Part shown: piece after piece, positions 16,450 to 23,936 of the stretch | Position numbering within the stretch: position 1 is the stretch's first letter | Layout of the letters: each line of letters starts with the position of its first letter | Assembly (NCBI RefSeq): GCF_027011145.1 | Contig: NZ_JALVAO010000056.1 | Coordinates: 1 to 54,369 of the forward strand | Reading direction: 5' to 3' | Source of the DNA: Thermococcus sp. | Lineage (GTDB): Archaea; Methanobacteriota_B; Thermococci; Thermococcales; Thermococcaceae | Length of the DNA: 54,369 nt | Notes under the pieces: model-generated | Told to the model about the DNA's origin: nothing | The model's input: the letters and a program-made list of their open reading frames with translations, nothing else | Databases searched by the model: none | Translations under genes and position numbers: made by a program

Positions 16450-17390
16450 TAGTGAGCGTAGGTGAAGTCTTAATCGATATGATAGCGCTTGAAGACAAGC
16501 CGCTGGCCATGGTTGAGAGATTTGAGAGACATCCAGGAGGGGCCCCCGCAAACGTTGCGGTGGGCCTCTCTAGACTTAACGTTGAGAGCGTTCTCATAAG
16601 TAAGGTCGGAAGAGACCCATTCGGTGAGTTTCTCGCTAGATCATTGGAAAAAGAAGGTGTAAAGGCCGTCCTTTCTGTAGATGAACAAAGACATACTGGG
16701 GTCGTTTTTGTTCAGCTTATCGGGGCAAAACCCGAGTTTATTCTCTATGACGGTGTTGCTTACTTCAACCTCAGGGAAGATGAGATCCCCCTTGAGATCC
16801 TCATGAATTCAGGGGCAGTTCACTTTGGAACAGTCATGTTTGCCCGGGAACCCTCTAGGAGTGCTGTCTTCAAAGTCATTGAGAATCTCAAAGGGAAGAC
16901 TACCCTCAGCTATGACGTTAACATAAGGCTAGATCTCTGGAAGGGTCGTGAGGAGGAGATGCTTAAGGACATAAAGAGGGCCTTGGGGCTAGCGGACATA
17001 GTTAAACTCGGTTGGGAAGAATACAGATACCTTGCGGAGAAAGGAATAAACGTCGAGGATTTCAGCGCGAAGCTTATAGCCATAACACTAGGCTCAAAGG
17101 GTTCCATGCTGATTTCTATGGAAGAGAGAGTGGAAGTTCCTCCTTTAAAGGTTGAGGCCGTGGACACCACGGGGGCGGGCGATGCATTTATGGCAGGTCT
17201 TCTGGCAGCACTTTATTATTCTGGATCCCTGAAAGCTGGAAAATTCGAGAAGGATCTTCTCTGGAAGATTGGAAAATTTGCTAACCTCGTGGCTGGACTG
17301 TCTGTCACTAGAAGGGGTGCATGGAGCGTTCCAAGACTTGATGATATAAAAACGACTCCTGAATTCAAGGCCCTTAGGGGGAGGATCTGA
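16446..17390 (+). CDS. PfkB-family sugar kinase
   Basis: A 314-residue ribokinase/fructokinase-type enzyme. The N-terminal GGAPANVAVGLSRL is PfkB signature 1, and VDTTGAGDAFMAGLL is signature 2 with the catalytic Asp and anion hole. YDVNIRLDLW matches the fructokinase-like middle segment. It should phosphorylate a monosaccharide with ATP (or ADP). Given the isomerase-like gene in the same cluster, a ketose substrate is likely, but this is inference. The start ATG overlaps the glycosidase stop by four bases and has GGTGATGACAT upstream. The next gene follows after 3 bases. Confidence 0.9.
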   Translation: MIVSVGEVLIDMIALEDKPLAMVERFERHPGGAPANVAVGLSRLNVESVLISKVGRDPFGEFLARSLEKEGVKAVLSVDEQRHTGVVFVQLIGAKPEFILYDGVAYFNLREDEIPLEILMNSGAVHFGTVMFAREPSRSAVFKVIENLKGKTTLSYDVNIRLDLWKGREEEMLKDIKRALGLADIVKLGWEEYRYLAEKGINVEDFSAKLIAITLGSKGSMLISMEERVEVPPLKVEAVDTTGAGDAFMAGLLAALYYSGSLKAGKFEKDLLWKIGKFANLVAGLSVTRRGAWSVPRLDDIKTTPEFKALRGRI

Positions 17391-17393
17391 CTA

Positions 17394-18818
17394 ATGCACC
17401 TCCCGAATTGGTCTTTTCCAGGGCGATACGGGCCAGAATGGGGAAGCGGAGGTATATTTGGACTTAAGTACCACAATGGGGTTCTATATTTTACTCTAGC
17501 TTTTGAAGCTGAATCTCACTTTATCGAACTAAAAAGTGGGGACGAAAACGTTTACTCGTTTACTATGATAGGACAAGCTCCCAGAAGTGGTGGTGACACC
17601 TACAACGCCGTTGAGACTGTTGATGAATTTATATACTTCGGTGGCTGGGTTCATGCTCCCGCTAGATACCTCAAAGGCAGAATCAGTTTTGTGAATAAAT
17701 ATTCCCACGTTCACGTTTATGATACCGAGAACCAAGAAGTGAAGCTCATATGGAAGGACTCCATACATCAAACAACCCAATGGGCAGGAGAAGTTGGTGA
17801 TATCCTGTATGATCCCTATAATGACAGGCTTCTACTAGCTAGAGAGGACGGACATGCTAATCTTGGAGTTTACTCCCTAGACAGGCACAGCGGAAAAACG
17901 AAAAGACTCTTAGAGGAGCCCTCACCAAAGGGAACTTTAGTTCATGATGTGGCGGTTTTCGGCATTGGAAGTAATTTTTCCGGGGGAGTTGAAGAATTCG
18001 GGGTATTAGACCTTGAAACCCACAAATGGGAGTTTTTAAAGCCCGGTAAAAGCCTCGATTCGAGACCTGTGGAGAGGCCCGAACTGGGTTGCATGGCCAG
18101 CGCTTATAACAGGGTATTTGCTTTTGTTAGGGGAGGATTTTTTGTTGGAAGCCCCTTTTTAGAGGAGGAATTCACCTTTTACCGCCTCTTTGATTTTCCT
18201 ACATTCTACGCGCCCTTTAGGGTTAATGCGCTTAACGTCGGTGGGGGAATCTTAACTGCCTACAACTCTTATCATGACGTTTCGTTCGAAAACGTTAGAT
18301 GGGGCAAGTTCACTCATCTCGTTGCCGGACCGAGCGTTCTCCTATACATAATCCCTCCGATGGTGAAGATAGTGGGAACCTTCGGAGCGAGGGTGACCAG
18401 TATCGAGAAAGTGGGTGGGAAGCTACTCATCGCGACTAACAATGCCTCAAACACAGGAGCAACTGAGGCAACGCCCTTTGATACCGGAAACAGGGACATA
18501 GTATTGCTTGATGAAAAAATCCTGGAGGAGAAACCGCCTGTGGTTAGCTTCTCCTCTCCCCTCCCCAATGGCAGACCCTTTGGAGGAATCCCCCTTGATG
18601 GTTATCGTAGACCCAGAATAATCTTCTACCTCAAGGGGGACAACCGGCTGACTGTCTACGAATACGATGTCTCAACGTCCCCATTAGAACCATCAGTTGA
18701 GCATATTGAGCTCGTGGAAGGTAAAAATGTTATTCCTCTCGATTCTTTTTCTGGAATAGTGAGTTTTGAATTGGAAAAAAGCGATTCAGAGGGAAAGTTC
18801 AAAATCGACCTGCGCTGA
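17394..18818 (+). CDS. DUF2139-like predicted beta-propeller protein of the sugar cluster
   Basis: A 474-residue protein that I do not recognise as a known enzyme. It begins with RYGPEWGSGGIFGLKYHNG, resembling the archaeal DUF2139 family. It is made of repeated short beta-strand blocks ending in W, Y or F, such as GVLYFTLAF, FIYFGGWVHAP, DRLLLAREDGHANL, KLLIATNNASNTG. That suggests a beta-propeller. There is no signal peptide and no membrane segment, so it is cytoplasmic. It starts 3 bases after the kinase stop, behind GGGGGAGGATC, so it belongs to the sugar operon. A glycosidase, phosphorylase, lactonase or epimerase-like role would fit, but none is shown. It ends one base before the convergent gene at 18820. 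Confidence 0.65.
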   Translation: MHLPNWSFPGRYGPEWGSGGIFGLKYHNGVLYFTLAFEAESHFIELKSGDENVYSFTMIGQAPRSGGDTYNAVETVDEFIYFGGWVHAPARYLKGRISFVNKYSHVHVYDTENQEVKLIWKDSIHQTTQWAGEVGDILYDPYNDRLLLAREDGHANLGVYSLDRHSGKTKRLLEEPSPKGTLVHDVAVFGIGSNFSGGVEEFGVLDLETHKWEFLKPGKSLDSRPVERPELGCMASAYNRVFAFVRGGFFVGSPFLEEEFTFYRLFDFPTFYAPFRVNALNVGGGILTAYNSYHDVSFENVRWGKFTHLVAGPSVLLYIIPPMVKIVGTFGARVTSIEKVGGKLLIATNNASNTGATEATPFDTGNRDIVLLDEKILEEKPPVVSFSSPLPNGRPFGGIPLDGYRRPRIIFYLKGDNRLTVYEYDVSTSPLEPSVEHIELVEGKNVIPLDSFSGIVSFELEKSDSEGKFKIDLR

Positions 18819-18819
18819 A

Positions 18820-19119
18820 TCACTGTTTCCCAATAATGTTGTTCCAGCTCATGCTTTTTTCAATGAGTTCCTCAACGGTTAAGTTCTCTATTCCGAGGAC
18901 TTCAGGCTCCAAATCCTTAAGCATTTCAAGAACTTTCTCTCTCGGCATGGTCTCCTCATCAAAAATTACAAAGCCGTTTTTAGCGTAGCCATTGATAAAA
19001 ACTCTCCAGACACCGAGCTCCTTACTGAGTTCATACTGTTTAATTGTACCCTTCTCCCAGTTAATGTTCCCGAATTTTAGGTTGAGCCTAACGAGCTCTT
19101 TCTCGGGTTTAACTGCCAT
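18820..19119 (-). CDS. Small uncharacterised protein coupled to the tetraether synthase-like gene
   Basis: A 99-residue protein (MAVKPEKELVRLNLKFG...) of mixed alpha/beta character, without Cys, membrane segments or a recognised motif. In-frame starts exist at 19128 (GTG) and 19125 (ATG). The ATG at 19119 is preferred, with GAGGTGATG as the ribosome binding site. That site overlaps the stop of the upstream radical SAM gene, so the two are translationally coupled. The coupling suggests an accessory or regulatory subunit of that enzyme, but nothing in the sequence proves it. Confidence 0.7.
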   Translation of the reverse strand: MAVKPEKELVRLNLKFGNINWEKGTIKQYELSKELGVWRVFINGYAKNGFVIFDEETMPREKVLEMLKDLEPEVLGIENLTVEELIEKSMSWNNIIGKQ

Positions 19120-19129
19120 TTTCATCACC

Positions 19130-20905
19130 TCACACCTTCGTCTTTATCGTCCCAAAGTAGTCCTCGATGTCAATGTAAGTCTTCCTGTAGAGCTCGCTCT
19201 TCTTCATCTTCTCGACGAACTCCTTCGAGCGGAAGTACTTGTCGCTCCAGTAGTCCCAGTCAGGGTGGAGTTTCTTCCACTCCTCCCAGCTGTAGCTGAA
19301 CTGGGCCTGGACCTTGTCCCTGTAGAGCTCTGGAATCACGTTGAAGGTACAGAATGGCACCACCCTTCCGTCGGGCATCGCGTAGTGAATTACACAGCGC
19401 TCCACCCTTTCCACATCGTAGTTGTACTCGTCCATGAAGTGCATCATTCCGATGAAGAGTGCGTTCTCGTGGAACTTGCCGAGGGCGTCGTAGTTGCCGT
19501 GCATGAAGGCGTTCTTTATGAGGTCAAGGACCTTGAGACCCTTTGGAGCGTACCTGTCGTCGTAGAAGCTCCTGAACTTGAGGAATATCTCAGCTCCCAA
19601 TTTGAGCTTCTGGAGCTTGCCGAGCTTCTTCCACTGCTCTATCTCCTCGGCCTTCTCCTCGAGGTACTCAACGAAGCCCTCAACGTCAAGGAACCGGCTT
19701 ATCGGAATGACCCTCTTGTGTTCCCTGTCGAGGAAGATGTACGTTGCCGCGCCACAGCAGTAGTGGCTCGTCATGTAGTAGCGCGAACCAGTGAATGCCT
19801 CGAAGAAGCGCGCTATGTGGCCCGCTATCGGAATCGGGTACCAGTCGTTCATCTCTATGACGCCGTTGGTCTGTTCTTCAATCCTCTTTATGGCTCCCGG
19901 AATCGTTATCCTGAAGCGCTGGCGCTCCTTTTTCGGAACCCTTCCGACGAGGGAAATCGGCTGGAAGTTAACGCCCCTGACGATATCGAGGTGGTTCAGA
20001 CCGAAGTTGATTATCGCCCCAAGCTCGTGGTCGTTGATATTTCTTATGGTGGTTGGAACCAGAACTATTCCCGGCCCACCGGCCTTCCTCACGTTCTCGA
20101 AGATAAGTGGAATCTCCCAGTGGTTTTTCCAGTTGGTCTGTGGCGTCATTCCATCATAACTCAGGTAGAGAGTATTCGTTCCGGCCTCTCGGATTTTCTT
20201 TACAAGTTCGGGCTCAAAGGCGAGCTTTATCCCGTCCGTGTTGAGCTGAACGTGGTCGTAACCCTCTTCCTTGGCCATCTTAAGTATTTCAATGAGGTCA
20301 TCTCTGAGGGTCGGCTCACCGCCGGTGAACTGAACGGCGTTGGCTCCAATTGGATACTGCTTCTTGGCGTTGCGGAGCATCATCCTAATCTGCTCAAGCG
20401 TCGGCTCGTAAATCGGCTGGCCCTCCTTTGCGTAGAAGAAGCAGTACCAGCAAGAGAGATTACAGCGGTTGGTGAGAACTATATTGAGCAGGTTTGTATG
20501 GGAGCGATGCCTGGCACAGAGACCACAGTCAAAGGGACAGTTAACACCGGTGTTTTCAACGTTCACGCTCTTGAGCTTAAAATCGTACTTCCAGCGCTGG
20601 AAGCGGTAGTATTGCTCAACGCTCTCGTAGTAGAGGTCTGTTATCATTCCCTCGGGACAGCGTTTGGTTATCCAGACCTTACCGTCACTCTCCCATACCA
20701 AGGCGGGAACGACACGCCTCGTCTCGGGACAGAGTGAGTAGGTCCTGTGGGGAAGGGGCCCACCGTAAACCCTGCTCGCGTTTTTGAGCATGTTTTCAAA
20801 TTCTTCTTCACTTATTTCAGGGAACTCAACAATGTCCCTAAGCCTTCTCGTGAGCTGTTCAAACTCCTTTTCCCCGCTTGGTATCTCACCAACGTGCTCA
20901 GCCAT
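19130..20905 (-). CDS. tes: Radical SAM tetraether lipid synthase (Tes-like)
   Basis: A 591-residue radical SAM protein. The SAM-cluster motif CNLSCWYC uses Cys148, Cys152 and Cys155. Upstream are further cysteines, CPFDCGLC (123-130) and two near residues 59 and 83, which could bind extra iron centres. CC in HYCCGAA and a late Cys pair lie towards the C-terminus. FTGGEPTLRDDL follows the SAM motif. Domain order and length fit the tetraether synthase family (MJ0619-type), which joins two archaeol chains through their phytanyl ends to make GDGT membrane lipids. The start at 20905 follows GCGGTGAT; the open frame to 20980 runs into the promoter (CTTTTATACC near 20942-20952). A small gene is coupled downstream. 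Confidence 0.8.
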   Translation of the reverse strand: MAEHVGEIPSGEKEFEQLTRRLRDIVEFPEISEEEFENMLKNASRVYGGPLPHRTYSLCPETRRVVPALVWESDGKVWITKRCPEGMITDLYYESVEQYYRFQRWKYDFKLKSVNVENTGVNCPFDCGLCARHRSHTNLLNIVLTNRCNLSCWYCFFYAKEGQPIYEPTLEQIRMMLRNAKKQYPIGANAVQFTGGEPTLRDDLIEILKMAKEEGYDHVQLNTDGIKLAFEPELVKKIREAGTNTLYLSYDGMTPQTNWKNHWEIPLIFENVRKAGGPGIVLVPTTIRNINDHELGAIINFGLNHLDIVRGVNFQPISLVGRVPKKERQRFRITIPGAIKRIEEQTNGVIEMNDWYPIPIAGHIARFFEAFTGSRYYMTSHYCCGAATYIFLDREHKRVIPISRFLDVEGFVEYLEEKAEEIEQWKKLGKLQKLKLGAEIFLKFRSFYDDRYAPKGLKVLDLIKNAFMHGNYDALGKFHENALFIGMMHFMDEYNYDVERVERCVIHYAMPDGRVVPFCTFNVIPELYRDKVQAQFSYSWEEWKKLHPDWDYWSDKYFRSKEFVEKMKKSELYRKTYIDIEDYFGTIKTKV

Positions 20906-21051
20906 TTTTTCATCACCGCTACCCTTAATCCAACGGGAAGGTATAAAAGCTTTTGCGTAAATATGAAGATTTTCCTTCATAAGTATGACACAAATTTGGG
21001 CAATCGGGCTAAGGTTAAAAGCACTTCTTCGGAAGAGAAGGGGGTGGTTGA

Positions 21052-21402
21052 ATGCCGGCTCGCGAGATGAGGATGGAAATGTTCGTCAGGGCCTTACTTA
21101 GGAGGGACTTCAGCAGAGCAAAGGGTCATCTGGAAAAGTTAATCAAAATAGCTGGCAACGACGAGTGGGGTAGGGGCTACGCAAAGGCCGTTGAGGGCAT
21201 AATGAACGCTCTCAAGGATAACGATACGGATTCTCTCATTGTCCAGCTGTTCTCCGGCAAAGACAGGGAAAAGGCCAAAGAGTTGCTCGATACATACTCG
21301 AAGCTTGCCGAACAGGAATTCAGAGACGACTACGAGAGAGGCTATTACACGGCTTGGAGTGAGTTCCTCAAAGCTTACCTCAGCCAGAAAACTCTTGTGT
21401 GA
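21052..21402 (+). CDS. Small helical protein co-translated with uracil-DNA glycosylase
   Basis: A 116-residue, strongly charged, apparently all-helical protein; no known family is recognised. Two helix-rich stretches (MFVRALLRRDFSRAKGHLEKL; GRGYAKAVEGIMNAL) and the tail YERGYYTAWSEFLKAYLSQ suggest a small helical bundle. It begins with ATG after GGGGGTGGTTGA. Its stop overlaps the first in-frame ATG of the UDG reading frame (TGATG). The pair is therefore one operon, and a link to DNA repair is only contextual. Confidence 0.75.
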   Translation: MPAREMRMEMFVRALLRRDFSRAKGHLEKLIKIAGNDEWGRGYAKAVEGIMNALKDNDTDSLIVQLFSGKDREKAKELLDTYSKLAEQEFRDDYERGYYTAWSEFLKAYLSQKTLV

Positions 21403-21407
21403 TGCCT

Positions 21408-21995
21408 ATGAGCAAGGAAGAGCTTATGCGTAAGCTCGAAGAGAAGATTCGCAACTGCCAGAAATGTCCCCTTGGCAAGTTAAGAACCAACGCCGTCCCC
21501 GGGGCTGGAAGCTACGACGCCAAGGTAATGTTCGTTGGGGAGGCTCCTGGGTATTGGGAAGACAAAAAGGGGTTGCCTTTCGTTGGTAGAGCCGGTAAGG
21601 TTCTTGACGAGCTTTTGGAGATGATAGGCCTCAGCAGGGAAGAGGTTTACATAACCAATGTAGTCAAATGCCGTCCCCCAGAAAACCGCGACCCAACAGA
21701 GGAAGAAATTAAGGCCTGCGCTCCCTACCTCGACAGACAGATTGACATAATTCAGCCAAGGGTAATCGTCCCCCTCGGGAGATACTCAATGAGATACATA
21801 CTGGAGAAGTTTGGCTTCAAGCCAGAACCGATAAGCAAAATCCACGGGAGAGCCTTTGAAGCAAGAACCCTCTTCGGGAAGATAATCATAATGCCAATGT
21901 ATCATCCGGCAGCTGCCCTCTACAGGCCCCAGATAAGGGAAGAGCTCGAGAAGGATTTCGTCAAACTGGCAAAAGTTCTTGAAAATGCTAAGTAA
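21408..21995 (+). CDS. Family 4 uracil-DNA glycosylase (iron-sulfur)
   Basis: A 195-residue enzyme that removes uracil arising from cytosine deamination, important at high temperature. Cys17, Cys20, Cys88 and Cys104 are positioned as the 4Fe-4S ligands of family 4. Motif GEAPGYWED (from residue 44) forms the water-activating and uracil pocket, and MYHPAAALYRP is the DNA-intercalating loop. The ATG at 21402 is also in frame. The 21408 ATG is preferred because GTGATG just before it is the ribosome binding site. It is coupled to the small helical gene upstream. Confidence 0.95.
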   Translation: MSKEELMRKLEEKIRNCQKCPLGKLRTNAVPGAGSYDAKVMFVGEAPGYWEDKKGLPFVGRAGKVLDELLEMIGLSREEVYITNVVKCRPPENRDPTEEEIKACAPYLDRQIDIIQPRVIVPLGRYSMRYILEKFGFKPEPISKIHGRAFEARTLFGKIIIMPMYHPAAALYRPQIREELEKDFVKLAKVLENAK

Positions 21996-22183
21996 ATATC
22001 CGACTCTTTTTGAAGAGTCTTAACAACAATGTGTTCTAATTTCTGATTTTTGTTCTCATCTTTGTTCCATAATGTTCCATATTTTGCCCAGACATTTGAC
22101 ATCTCGGTACTTTGTTCTGTACTTAAGGGTTCCTATCTGCCCTGTGTAGCCGAGTAATGCTCAGCAATGTTCATCGTTTTTTC

Positions 22184-22252
22184 AAGTTATTCGAAATATC
22201 TCCAGTTATTGACAAAAAAGTTCGAGAAAAGTTTATATATATCGAATAACTT
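22184..22252. promoter_or_regulatory. Promoter and inverted-repeat operator before nhaC
   Basis: The 286-base gap between UDG and nhaC holds no gene. AAGTTATTCGA at 22184-22194 is repeated perfectly in inverse orientation as TCGAATAACTT at 22242-22252. The second copy starts right at the end of the TATA box GTTTATATATAT (22231-22242). A looping or cooperative repressor site is plausible. Further upstream, TGTTC occurs six times between 22032 and 22172. A strong GGGAGGTGA ribosome binding site lies at 22268-22276. Confidence 0.55.
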
Positions 22253-22281
22253 TCGATTCTGAATCTCGGGAGGTGAAGATT

Positions 22282-23877
22282 ATGGCAGACTTTGGTGTGT
22301 TGTCCCTACTTCCACCGCTGGTGGCAATTATCCTTGCGATATGGACAAAGAGGGTTATCTTGGCACTGTTTGCAGGAGTTTGGATTGGAGGCGTTATGGT
22401 TTCAGGGTGGAACCCAATAACCGGGACTACTCAGACCATAGATTGGCTCGTTAAAAACGCCAGTGACAGTTGGAACGTCAAAATATTGCTCTTCGACTTC
22501 CTGATTGGAGCTGGAGTTGGGCTAATATATAAATCTGGAGGGGCCTTTGCCGTTGGTCGGGTCCTGGCAAGTAGGGTTCGTTCCAGCAGGGGCGCCTCCG
22601 TAATGGGCTGGCTTTTAGGAGTTCTTATATTCTTCGATGACTATGCCAACACTATAATAGTCGGAAACACCATGAGGCCGATAACCGACAGGACGAGGGT
22701 TTCTAGGGAAATGCTTGCTTACATAGACGATTCTACCGCTGCACCGGTTGCAGGTATAGCCATGGTCTCAACATGGATCGGATATGAGGTTGGCCTTATT
22801 GGAGACGCATTCAAAAGTCTCAACGTAAGCTATGGTCCTTACGCTGCATGGGCGCACAGTGTTCCCTTCAGGTTCTACTCGATTCTCGCAATACTCCTCG
22901 TGTTTCTTGTTGCATACTTCCACAGGCACTACGGCCCAATGCTCCACGCTGAGATGCGCGCCAGGACAACTGGAAAAGTTCTCCGTGATGGTGCGAAACC
23001 CCTAATGACAACCGAGGTTGACCTTGGTGTGCCGAAAGAAGGGGGCAGTGTTCACCTCTTCGTCTGGCCCATACTGACGCTGATATTTGTAACCTTTTAC
23101 GGAATGTGGTATACTGGAGGTGGAAGTGAGGCCTTCGCTAAAGGAGGTCTAAGGGAAGTTCTTGGAAACGCTGATTCTGCACTAGCGCTCCTCTGGGGAA
23201 GTTTTGCCATGGTCATCGTTGCATTCGCATTGGTTCTCGCCACAAAACAGATGACAATTGAGGAAGCGGAGGAGGCCATGGTCAGGGGCATGAAACAGAT
23301 GGTAATAGCTAACACGATCCTGTTGCTAGCATGGAGCATTAAAAGCGCCACCGATGCCGTTGGAACCGCTCCCTATGTAGTTGAGCTTGCAAAAAGCGCA
23401 GGAATAAGCGGTGGCTGGGTTCCCCTGATAATATTCCTAATCTCAATGTTCATATCCTTTACAACGGGAACCAGCTGGGGAACCTTTAGCATAATGCTGC
23501 CGATAGCCATACCCTTAGCCTACGGAATCAGCGGTCAAATCGGTCCAGAAGTGTTTGCAAGCATTGGAGCCGTCTTTGCCGGGGGTATCTTCGGAGACCA
23601 CTGCTCTCCGATAAGTGATACAACTATCATGAGCTCGATGTTCAGCGGTTCGGATCATATAGACCACGTTACGACCCAGATACCCTACGCGGTAACGGCA
23701 TCGAGCGTTGGCCTTGTCCTTTACCTGCTCTTTGCTCTTGGTCTCAGGAACGGGGTTGTTCTCCTGTTAATTGGAGGGGTTCTACTTGTAATTGCTTGGT
23801 ACCTACTCAGCGAGTGGTACGGCAAAAAGCACGGCATTCCCCACGGAAAAGTGCCCATCTACGTGGTTGAGGATTGA
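22282..23877 (+). CDS. NhaC-family Na+/H+ antiporter
   Basis: A 531-residue membrane protein with about twelve hydrophobic segments. Family features include FFDDYANTIIVGNTMRPITD with paired Asp residues in a membrane segment, SFTTGTSWGTFSIMLPIAIP, and GGIFGDHCSPISDTT near the C-terminus. It should exchange sodium for protons across the membrane, in salt or pH homeostasis or in support of sodium-driven energetics; some NhaC relatives exchange organic acids or amino acids. The start ATG follows GGGAGGTGA. It has its own promoter with a striking inverted repeat, and is followed by pantoate kinase after 59 bases. Confidence 0.88.
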   Translation: MADFGVLSLLPPLVAIILAIWTKRVILALFAGVWIGGVMVSGWNPITGTTQTIDWLVKNASDSWNVKILLFDFLIGAGVGLIYKSGGAFAVGRVLASRVRSSRGASVMGWLLGVLIFFDDYANTIIVGNTMRPITDRTRVSREMLAYIDDSTAAPVAGIAMVSTWIGYEVGLIGDAFKSLNVSYGPYAAWAHSVPFRFYSILAILLVFLVAYFHRHYGPMLHAEMRARTTGKVLRDGAKPLMTTEVDLGVPKEGGSVHLFVWPILTLIFVTFYGMWYTGGGSEAFAKGGLREVLGNADSALALLWGSFAMVIVAFALVLATKQMTIEEAEEAMVRGMKQMVIANTILLLAWSIKSATDAVGTAPYVVELAKSAGISGGWVPLIIFLISMFISFTTGTSWGTFSIMLPIAIPLAYGISGQIGPEVFASIGAVFAGGIFGDHCSPISDTTIMSSMFSGSDHIDHVTTQIPYAVTASSVGLVLYLLFALGLRNGVVLLLIGGVLLVIAWYLLSEWYGKKHGIPHGKVPIYVVED

Positions 23878-23936
23878 CTCTTTCATTTTTTCTAAACTCT
23901 TTTAAGAGTCCTCCCGTACTCTTTCTGGTGGTTCAG

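Noticed and set aside
6711-18818. tRNA-Gly as the attachment site of an integrated element spanning the sugar block
   Set aside because: No copy of the tRNA 3' end was seen at the right side of the block and there is no integrase gene, so a site-specific integration event is not supported.
18992-20737. A 581-codon open frame antisense to the tetraether synthase-like gene
   Set aside because: It lacks a ribosome binding site, has Val/Leu-rich low-plausibility protein sequence, and is a by-product of the GC-rich codon pattern of the real gene on the other strand.
22032-22252. A riboswitch upstream of nhaC
   Set aside because: The TATA box lies at 22231-22242, leaving a leader of only about 20 bases, too short for a known riboswitch.
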